Source of the DNA: Aliishimia sp963721175
GTDB taxonomy: Bacteria > Pseudomonadota > Alphaproteobacteria > Rhodobacterales > Rhodobacteraceae
Assembly: GCA_963721175.1 (NCBI GenBank)
Contig: CAVRIG010000004.1
Span: forward strand, 62,001 to 126,000
Reading direction: 5' to 3'
Length of the DNA: 64,000 bases
Made by a program: the position numbers and the translations under genes. The notes under the pieces are model-generated. The model had not been told where the DNA came from. It ran no database searches and saw only the letters and a list, made by a program, of their open reading frames with translations. This document shows positions 45,594-53,338 of this stretch, one piece after another. The number at the start of each line of letters is the position of its first letter. Position 1 is the first letter of the stretch.

Positions 45594-47651
45594 TCAGTAG
45601 CTTTGCGCCTTGCGGATCCGGACCTGCCGGAGGCTGGCGGCGACCGCCTCGTCAAGCGTGCGGACGCCGGTATCTTCGAGCAGCCTCATCAGCTTCAGGA
45701 AGACCTCGGCTGTAGCCTTCGCGTCCCCAAGCGCGGTGTGCCTGTCCTCGGGCGCGATGACAACTCCGAGCCGGTCGGACAACGCGTCGAGCGTATGGTT
45801 CCCGGTGTGATCGAAGAGGGCAGCGGACAGCAGGACGGTACAGAGCGCGGGCATGTCGAACCGCCGGCCCGTCTCCGCTTCCTTTTCCTGAAGAAACGCC
45901 AGGTCGAACGGCGCGTTATGCGCGACGAGGACGGCATCGGTGCAGAAGTCGTGGAAGGCCGGAATGGCGTCGCGCGCAGTCGGGGCGCCGTCGACCATCG
46001 CATCGGTGATCCTGTGGACAGCCGTCGAAGCTGCCGGGATCGGGCGCGCGGGATCGATCAGGGTGTCGAAGACCTCGCCGGTCAGGATGCGTCCGTTCAC
46101 GATCCGGACAGCGGCGATCTGGATGATCTCGTCGCCGCCGCGCGGGGCAAGTCCGGTGGTTTCGGTATCGAAGACGACGAAGGTCAGCGCCGAAAGCGGG
46201 CGGTCGCCCAGATCTCCGGACGTGCTCGACAGGTTGAAGTCGTAGAACTCCGGGCGCGCCTGCACCGGGCTGAGCGCGCGCGTGTCGGCCGCCGGCAGCG
46301 GCAGAACGATGCGCGGGCCTTCGGCGCTGCGTTCGGCCCAGATGTCGGTCCGGTGGCCGGTGAGCGCGTCACGCCCTGAATAGCGGCCGTAGCCATCGGA
46401 GAGCGGTTGCGCCAGCCAGTCCTGCAGAAGGCCATCGGGTACCATGTCGCCCTGCCAGGAGAGGATGAACCAGGTCTCGCCCTCCCGCGCCTCGCTCCGC
46501 AGCCGAAAGCCCGAGCGCGACCCGGAGGACGTCAGCCCGTCGAGGACATTGGCGAGCAGCATGAAGATCGCGTAGCCATCGCAGTCGGCAAAGAGCCCGG
46601 AGGGTTCCGTCCGGATTGGAATGACGCCCCGCGCTTGCAGCGCGTCGAGGATGTCCCCGTCGGTCACGCGCGCCATCGGCCAGTGCCGGGTGGTGGCGGC
46701 CTCGTGCCGCTCCTCGAGCTCGCGCAGCGTCCGGTAGAGCTTGCCCAACTCCTGGCGGAGCCCCGCATCGAAGGTGGCGCGCGTTTGCGGATCCACCTCC
46801 TCGCCGCTCAGAAGCAGCTCGAGGATCGACCCCATGGCGGAGGCCGGCCGCCGCACCTGCTCCATCAGCGTGTTGAAGAGGTGGTCGCGCTCGGCATGGG
46901 CTTCGAGATCCTCGGTCGCGTCGCGCAGGATCAGGACGTGACCCAGGGGTTCGTCCTCGTTCGACACCGGCGTCACCTGGCCCAGCAGGAAGCGCGTGCC
47001 GGATGCGTCGGCGACGAGGAACGGCTCCGCCTTCGTGTCGCCGCTGTCCCCTCGCGCCGCCAGCCGTTCGATCGCCTGGTCCAACGGCTCCGACCGGATC
47101 GCGGCATCGAGCGGCCGGTCGAGACCGAGGCCATCCAGCAGCTCCTGCGCGGCCCGGTTGTAGAGCATGATCCGGCGTTTCGGATTGATGACAACGACGC
47201 CTTCGGCAAGATCCCGCAGCAGGGCCGCGAACATCGCCTTTTCTCGCGCGATCAGGCGCGTTTCGGCCTCCACCGCCTGTACGCGCGCCCGGCGCGCGCC
47301 TTCGAGCGCCGCGTTGATCGCATTTGCCGAAGGTGCCAACGCACCGAGGTAGCGGGCGGGCCGCTCCTCGATCGGCTTGCCGCCGATATCCGCCGCGGCG
47401 CGCGTCTGCAGGTCGGCGGCGAGGCCGAGGATCGGGCGGGCGACATTCTCGTCGAAAAGCAGCGCGACCCAGGCGGTCAGCCCCAGCAGACCCAGCGTAC
47501 CGACAAGGCCCGCGGTGACATAGCCATCGGGCGGCCCACCCGCGCGAGACCAGCCGAGCCAGAGGCCCGAGATGAGCACGGCGATCCCGCCACAAGCCAG
47601 CCCGACGAAGAAGAGCGCGAAGCGCAGCCGGAGGCCTAACCGCTCACGCAT
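45594..47651 (-). CDS. Membrane pseudo-histidine-kinase fused to a DnaQ-type 3'-5' exonuclease
   Basis: A 685-residue multidomain protein. Residues about 8-65 hold two membrane segments. Then come a linker, a PAS-like domain (MFAALLRDLAEGVVVINPKR), and a degenerate kinase core. In the H-box position, NTLMEQVRRPASAM reads Glu where phospho-acceptor His is expected. N-box-like ANVLDGL is present, but the ATP lid is eroded. Residues about 500-670 are a complete DEDDh exonuclease: FDTETTG (Exo I), HNAPFDLAFL (Exo II) and HTALGDAKAT (Exo III). In relatives the exonuclease near the acetate symporter is often separate. Its start overlaps the response regulator stop by 8 bases. Function unknown. Confidence 0.85.
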   Translation of the reverse strand: MRERLGLRLRFALFFVGLACGGIAVLISGLWLGWSRAGGPPDGYVTAGLVGTLGLLGLTAWVALLFDENVARPILGLAADLQTRAAADIGGKPIEERPARYLGALAPSANAINAALEGARRARVQAVEAETRLIAREKAMFAALLRDLAEGVVVINPKRRIMLYNRAAQELLDGLGLDRPLDAAIRSEPLDQAIERLAARGDSGDTKAEPFLVADASGTRFLLGQVTPVSNEDEPLGHVLILRDATEDLEAHAERDHLFNTLMEQVRRPASAMGSILELLLSGEEVDPQTRATFDAGLRQELGKLYRTLRELEERHEAATTRHWPMARVTDGDILDALQARGVIPIRTEPSGLFADCDGYAIFMLLANVLDGLTSSGSRSGFRLRSEAREGETWFILSWQGDMVPDGLLQDWLAQPLSDGYGRYSGRDALTGHRTDIWAERSAEGPRIVLPLPAADTRALSPVQARPEFYDFNLSSTSGDLGDRPLSALTFVVFDTETTGLAPRGGDEIIQIAAVRIVNGRILTGEVFDTLIDPARPIPAASTAVHRITDAMVDGAPTARDAIPAFHDFCTDAVLVAHNAPFDLAFLQEKEAETGRRFDMPALCTVLLSAALFDHTGNHTLDALSDRLGVVIAPEDRHTALGDAKATAEVFLKLMRLLEDTGVRTLDEAVAASLRQVRIRKAQSY

Positions 47652-48024
47652 CGGACCCGGCAAGGAGCCCGGTGAGCGTGGCCTTCAGTTCCTCGTTGGC
47701 AAAAGGTTTGGTCAGGAACGCGTCTGCCCCCAGTGCCATACCCTTGCGCCGCTCCATCTTGCCGCCGCCGGCCGTCATCATCAGGATCTTGGTGTCCTTG
47801 AGCCGCGGTTCCTCGCGGATCATCTGGCAGACTTCGTAGCCGGAGCGTTTGGGGAGCATCACGTCGAGCACGACCGCGTCCGGAACCGATGCCGCGAGCG
47901 CCTCCAACGCGGCGTCCCCATCGGCGACCCGCGCGGGCTTGTGGCCCATCGCACGGATCAGGAATTCCAGCGCGAAGGCGATATTGTCCTCGTCCTCGAT
48001 CAGCAGGATGTGCTTAGGTTCCAT
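47644..48024 (-). CDS. Single-domain response regulator
   Basis: A 126-residue CheY-like receiver without output domain: ILLIEDEDNIAF (acidic pocket), VVLDVMLPKRSGYE (phospho-acceptor Asp), MMTAGGG (switch Thr) and LTKPFAN (Lys). It lies between the small membrane protein and the pseudokinase-exonuclease fusion and overlaps both. It probably works with them, but the fused kinase-like protein lacks the phosphorylated His, so the true phosphodonor is encoded elsewhere or the domain is used only for binding. Confidence 0.9.
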   Translation of the reverse strand: MEPKHILLIEDEDNIAFALEFLIRAMGHKPARVADGDAALEALAASVPDAVVLDVMLPKRSGYEVCQMIREEPRLKDTKILMMTAGGGKMERRKGMALGADAFLTKPFANEELKATLTGLLAGSDA

Positions 48025-48541
48025 CGCCGTCTCCTTGCGCTTGACACGCCACGTCGAGAAGCGCGCTACCCGGTTCGATTTCGTGCCACGTCGCCTGTGC
48101 CGGATCTTCCAGGCTCGCCTCCGTCACGTCGGCCCGCGAGCCCGTGTCGCAATTCACCAGCTGCTGCACGCGCGCCGTGGGCTGCCAGCGGGCATGGAGA
48201 TAAAGATCGACCAGCCGCACGCCGGGGACCGCGTCATTCGCGCGCGCGGTCGCGGTATCGAGCGCCATCAGGCGCGTCGTTTGCGGCACGATGTAGGTCC
48301 AGGGTTTCCAGGCGTAGGTCTCCTCCACGCGGCTGATCACTTCGAAGCCGTCCGGAAACGACCCAACTGTCCGATCGGCCCAGCTGTACTCAGACCAGAT
48401 CGCGTATCCGAGCATGGCGGCACCGGCCGCGACGGGGATCAGCCAGCGCGGCAGGCGCCCCCGGAAAAGCTGCGACAGGATCAGCATCAGGCCGGCGGCG
48501 GACAATCCGGCGGCAAATGTGGCCATGAGTTCGAAGAACAT
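48014..48541 (-). CDS. Unknown membrane-anchored protein
   Basis: A 175-residue protein with two N-terminal hydrophobic segments (residues about 5-25 and 33-52) and a soluble C-terminal part with DLYLHARWQPTARVQQLVN and a few Cys. I do not recognise a family. It sits inside the symporter-regulation operon, overlapping the response regulator by 11 bases and beginning 5 bases after the DUF294 stop. It may be a local signalling or assembly partner. Confidence 0.75.
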   Translation of the reverse strand: MFFELMATFAAGLSAAGLMLILSQLFRGRLPRWLIPVAAGAAMLGYAIWSEYSWADRTVGSFPDGFEVISRVEETYAWKPWTYIVPQTTRLMALDTATARANDAVPGVRLVDLYLHARWQPTARVQQLVNCDTGSRADVTEASLEDPAQATWHEIEPGSALLDVACQAQGDGDGT

Positions 48542-48546
48542 GCGCC

Positions 48547-50443
48547 TTACCCCAGCGTCGCGGTGCCGTGCCCTACCGCCGACTGCATCGTCTTGATGAC
48601 CATGAAGGCGTCGCGCAGGTGGTTGCGTTCAAGATCCGAAAGATCGCCCGGCGCCATGAAATTGTCCGGCGCCTTGCCCTTGCGGATTTGGGCCGCCTGG
48701 TGGCGCAACCGTGTCTCCGCGATCAGGTCGTAGGCATCGAGCAGCTCCGACGCACCAGAGGCGGAGATCACCCCGGCCTTTCCGGCGGCCTCTAGCCTGG
48801 CGCGTGTACCGACGGGTTCGAGCGCTCCCTTGAGCGCGTAGACCCGCGCCAGGTCCGTCACCGGAACCACGCCGGAATGCTTGAGGTCGAGCGTGTTCTT
48901 GTGCTCGCCCGAGCGGATCAGGGCGAGGCCGCGGAAGAGCCCGAGCGGTGGTGTGTGTTTCAGCGAATTGGAGATCATGTGCGCGGTGAAGATCGAGTTT
49001 GCCCGTGCCGCGCGCAAGGTCTGCCGGTGCAGATCGCCGAAGAGCTCCTGCGTGCCGCTGATCGGGCGCAGGTCGAACATCACGGAGGCCAGCATCTGGG
49101 CCTCGGTGTCGGGCTGCGCGATCCAGCGCCTGAAGTACTCCCGCCAGACGCGGCGCGGCTGCCGCCAGCGCGGGTTGGTGGCCATCATGTCGCCGGGGCA
49201 GAAGACGAACCCGCACGCATTCAGCCCCTCCGACACGCGCCGGGCAAGCGCCGCGAAGTAGGCGTCGTCCTCCGCCGTAGCGTCGTCGTCGAAGGATGAG
49301 GCAGTTGTCCTGATCCGACATGCCCGTCTGCTCGCGCCGCCCCTGGGACCCGCAGGCCAGCCAGAGATAGGGCACTGGCGGCGCGCCGAGCACGGCTTCG
49401 GCCAGCGACAACAGGCGCCGCGTCACGGCATCGGTGATATCGGTGATACGACGGCTGATCGCGTCGGGCCGTACCCCCGCCGCCACCAGTTGCGCAAGCA
49501 GCCTCGGGGTCCGCGCGACGATTGTGGCCATCGCCTCCGCGCTGTCGGCATCGACGATCTCGGCGATCATGTGGCTGGCCGTCTCGGCCTGCCGGCGGAA
49601 GAGGTCGGTCTTGCCGATCATTCCGGCGATGCGGCCCCGCTCCACCACGGGAAGGTGGCTGACGCGATGTTCCGCCAGCGTCACGAGGGCGTCGAGACCC
49701 AGCGCCTGCGTGTCGATCGTCACCGGATTTGCCGTCATGATGTCGGACACAGGGGTGAAGGCCGGACGGCCCTCCGCCAGCACCTTGTCGGTCAGGTCGC
49801 GGACGGTCACGATCCCGGCGATCTCCTCTCCCTGCATCACGATGATCGAGCTGATCGTGTGTGCGCGCATCAGACGCGCCGCCTCGGTCACGGTCGCGGA
49901 GGGTGGGCAGGTAATCGGCTCGCGCGCCATCAGGTCGGCCACGCGCAGGGCGGTGAGACCGGTGGCATAGGGGCCGTCATCCGGTTCGGTGGGCGTGCGC
50001 GCGAACCATTCGGCGAAACCCGGATCGGTATCGACCAGGTTGCGAAAGGCCTCCGCGGGCACGAGAAAGAGTTTGGCATCGGCGGCGACGCGGGTCGTCA
50101 TTCGGGCCTGGCCCGAGCCAAGGACACCGCGTTCGCCGAGGATCTCGCCGGCACTGCGGCGGAACACGACCTGACCGCCAGAGCCGAGCGTGTCGACCTC
50201 TCCGCTGTCGATCACATAGACGCACCGAAGCTCTTCGCCCTGGGTGAAGAGCGTCTCGCCTGCCTTCCGTTCGGCGATGGTCACGCTTGGGAGCAGGTGT
50301 TCCAGAACCGATTGCGGCAGCCTGTCGAATGGGGCGTGACGCTTCAGATCGTTCAGGCTGTCTGGTTGATCCTTGGGCATCTTGCTCTCGCTGCTGCCAT
50401 GGCCGGACGTACTCAACAGGATGTTTCCACGGGCGTCGTCCAT
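48547..50443 (-). CDS. cNMP-binding / CBS / DUF294 nucleotidyltransferase-like protein (frameshifted)
   Basis: Four domains in order: a cyclic-nucleotide-binding domain (residues about 30-135; RSAGEILGERGVLG), a CBS pair (about 165-285; TISSIIVMQGEEIAGIVTVR), the DUF294 nucleotidyltransferase-like core (CGSQGRREQTGMSDQDNC) and its helical C-terminal domain (LRDAFMVIKTMQS). An extra base near 49294, after DQDNCLIL, breaks the frame before DDDATAEDDAYFAAL. Start is uncertain: ATG 50443 gives MDDARGNIL; ATG 50380 gives MPKDQPDSLND. Known neighbours of sodium:acetate symporters; thought to regulate them, but the mechanism is not proven. Confidence 0.85.
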
Positions 50444-50491
50444 TTCGGGAAAAGGTGCGAGGGGACGCCGCAGCGCCCCCTCGCCATCGGT

Positions 50492-52277
50492 TCAGTGAGC
50501 CTGGGCCGTACCAGCACCGCGGGGCACGCGGACGCTGTAGACCAGGTCCTTGATTTCCTGCGGGGTTTCCCGGGTCATGCTCGCCACGAGGTAGGCCACC
50601 GCGAAGTTGATCGCCGCTCCGATCACGCCGAACGAGGTCGACTGGATGGTGAAGAGCAGCGGATCCGCATCGGTGAAGCTGTTCGTGTCGGGAATGAAGA
50701 ACCAGCCCTTGTGCAGGAAGATGTAGAGCAGCGTCGTGAGGAGACCTGCGAGCATTCCCGCGACCGCCCCGTGATTGTTGATCTTCGTGGAGAAGATCCC
50801 CATCATAAGCGCCGGGAAGATCGAGGCGGCCGCCAGACCGAAGGCGAGCGCAACCGTCTGGGCCGCGAAGCCCGGAGGATTGAGGCCCAGGTAGGTCGCG
50901 ACCGCGATCGCCACGGCCATGGCGACCCGGGCCGACAGAAGCTCGCCCTTCTCGCTGATCCGCGGGTTGATCGCGCCCTTGATCAGGTCATGGGACACCG
51001 CCGAGGAGATCGCGAGCAGAAGGCCCGCCGCCGTCGACAGCGCCGCCGCCAGACCGCCCGCCGCGACCAGTCCGATTACCCAGGACGGAAGGTTGGCGAT
51101 TTCCGGGTTGGCCAGAACGAGGATGTCGCGGTTGAAGTTGGTGAGCTCGTTGCCTTCCCAACCATTCGCCGCCGCGCGTTCCTGCATCGCTTCGCTCTCG
51201 TCGTTATAGTACTGGATCCGGCCGTCGTTGTTCTTGTCTTCCCAGCCGAGCAGTCCCGTCTTCTGCCAGGTTTCCATCCAGTCATAGGCGGGATCGTTCT
51301 GGATCTGCTCGACCGACACCGCTTCGCCATCGCTACCATTCGGCCAGAACTGGTCGGTGATGTTGAGGCGTGCCATGGCACCCACGGCCGGTGCCGTGAG
51401 GTAGAGCAGCGCGATGAAGACCAGCGCCCAGCCGGCGGACCAGCGTGCGTCGGAGACCTTCGGCACGGTGAAGAACCGCATGATGACGTGCGGCAGACCG
51501 GCGGTGCCAATCATCAGCGACAGGGTGAACAGCACCATGTTGAACGTGTCGCCGTGATGGGCGGTGTATTCCCGAAAGCCCAGGTCGGTGACGATCTGGT
51601 CGAGCGTGGTCAGCAGCGGCGCGCCGGACGCTTCATTCGTGCCGAAAAGGCCCAGTGCCGGGATCGGGTTGCCGGTCAGTTGCAGCGAGATGAAGATCGC
51701 CGGGATCGTGTAGGCGAGGATCAGCACGACGTACTGCGCCACCTGGGTGTAGGTCACGCCCTTCATGCCGCCGAAGACTGCGTAGGCGAAGACGACCGCG
51801 GCGCCAATCAGCAGCCCGGTGGTGTTCGACACCTCGAGGAAGCGACCGAAGGCCACGCCGACGCCGGTCATCTGCCCGATCACGTAGGTCACCGAGGCGA
51901 CGATCAGGCAGATCAACGGCCACCATGCGCGCAGTCGGCGAATAGAACCGGTCGCCGATGAACTCGGAGACGGTGAACTTGCCGAACTTGCGCAGATAGG
52001 GCGCGAGCAGCAGGGCCAGCAGGACGTAGCCACCCGTCCAGCCCATCAGGTAGGTCGAGTTGTCGTAGCCCACGAAGGCGATGAGACCGGCCATCGAGAT
52101 GAACGAGGCCGCCGACATCCAGTCGGCCGCCGTGGCCATGCCGTTGGTGACCGGGTGCACGCCGCGGCCGGCGGCGTAGAATTCCGACGTGGACCCGGCG
52201 CGGGCCCAGATCGCGATGCCGATGTAGATCGCGAAGGACGCGCCCACGAACAGCAGGTTGATGGTGAATTGATCCAT
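50492..52277 (-). CDS. actP: Sodium:solute symporter, acetate permease-like (frameshifted)
   Basis: SSS-family uptake protein of about 595 residues, 13 predicted membrane segments. Characteristic are AADWMSAASFISMAG, TYLMGWTGGYVLLALL, VFGGMKGVTYTQVAQYVVL and GGLAAALSTAAGLLLAISSA, the sodium-binding region. An extra base near 51915-51916, after TARMVAV, breaks the frame. A long hydrophilic loop around residues 335-400 contains a DKNNDGR-type acidic patch resembling an EF-hand. Substrates are probably acetate or other short carboxylates. Followed on the operon by the DUF294 gene and preceded by DUF4212. Confidence 0.85.
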
Positions 52278-52290
52278 GGTTTTCGGTCCC

Positions 52291-52548
52291 TTACTGCTCG
52301 TCGACGCCGTATTCGCGGTCGAGCTTGTTCATGCGCCAGGCGTAGAAGAAGATCAGGGCGAGGAAGACGAGGATCGAGCCTTGCTGGGCGAACCAGAAGC
52401 CGAGATCGGTTCCTCCGACCTTGATGCCGGCAAGAAGCGGGCGCAGCAGGATGCCGAACCCGAACGAGACCACCGCCCAGATGACCAGACTGATCTGGAT
52501 CAAGCGGACGTTGGCCTTCCAATAGGCGTTGTTGTCTTGGGTGGACAT
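52291..52548 (-). CDS. DUF4212 small subunit of the sodium:solute symporter
   Basis: An 85-residue two-helix membrane protein (MSTQDNNAYWKANVRLIQ, then LVIWAVVSFGFGILL and FLALIFFYAWRMNKLD), typical of DUF4212/DUF485 partners of ActP-type transporters. Starts after GGGAG. Ends 13 bases before the symporter ATG, so the two are co-transcribed. First gene of the operon. Confidence 0.9.
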   Translation of the reverse strand: MSTQDNNAYWKANVRLIQISLVIWAVVSFGFGILLRPLLAGIKVGGTDLGFWFAQQGSILVFLALIFFYAWRMNKLDREYGVDEQ

Positions 52549-52720
52549 GTGTTTCTCCCTAGTCCTTGTCGTCCTGTCGCGAACGGTCTGCCGCCCGCGT
52601 CGTGCAGTCACCCCGATCCGTGCGGGGAAACTCCTGGCCGTGCGTCTCGCCGCCACATAGCGCCGCATTCTGTGGGCAGAGACATCCATTGTGGCTTGCG
52701 TGATAGCGTCAATCTCGCCT

Positions 52721-52876
52721 TCAACCTTGATCGGGATCAAACCCCGCCATGCCGCGCAAAGCGTAGTCGTCGCAGACGGTGCGGATGTGCCAGGGCCGAC
52801 TGTCCTTGATCGCGAGCGGACCTTCTCCCGGACGTGTCTTCCGGAGTTGCTGTATAAGACGGCGCAGGTGGTTCAT
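52721..52876 (-). CDS. Small basic ORF (51 residues)
   Basis: ATG 52876 follows GGAGGAGA at close spacing and opens a 51-residue frame rich in Arg and Leu (MNHLRRLIQQLRKTRPGEGP), ending FDPDQG at 52721. Not recognised; it somewhat resembles small Arg-rich YjiS/DUF1127-like proteins. Co-directional with the symporter genes but 170 bases upstream. Plausible small protein; weak evidence beyond the ribosome-binding site. Confidence 0.45.
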   Translation of the reverse strand: MNHLRRLIQQLRKTRPGEGPLAIKDSRPWHIRTVCDDYALRGMAGFDPDQG

Positions 52877-53338
52877 GTCTCTCCTCCAGATCCTGTGCGG
52901 GATGCCGCAGTGCAGCAGCTTCACAGTAAAGAGAGCACATTTGCAGTAATTCTTTCGCTAACCTTTTGACTTAACAATATTATTTTGTAAATCGTTAAAC
53001 TTTTGTTGCTGGAATATGTAAAGGGCTTGATCTGAAACAGGCTAAGACTTAAACAACCTTAGGTTTTTTCCTTGCCTGTTGATGCAGCACCGACTCGGAC
53101 GATTGCTCGGTCTGAAGGCACGACGCCCGACGCAGAGGCGCGGCGCTCGAGCAACTCCGCCAAGAAAGGGAATATGTGCGCTGCCAATCGACCGAATCAT
53201 GCGTGGCGGCTGGGGGTGCCTGCCCTTGGAATGCCAGCTGGTTTCACGAACGGCCGGCCGACAAAGAGCATCGGGCCGCAAGGCTTGTGGCATTGCAACC
53301 CATATTCCCGATGCGCGCGAAGAGGCGCCATGGTCCGA
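52877..53338. other. AT-rich gene-free stretch upstream of the symporter region
   Basis: No supported gene in about 460 bases. From about 52935 to 53075 the composition falls well below the surrounding GC, with runs such as TTAACAATATTATTTTG. The remainder returns to high GC without a coding frame. Candidate promoter zone or boundary of a foreign segment leading into the degraded nuclease. Confidence 0.5.

Noticed and set aside
49490..51961. Plus-strand open frame of about 820 codons opposite DUF294 and actP
   Set aside because: Charged, repetitive shadow sequence; the minus strand encodes well-recognised domains.
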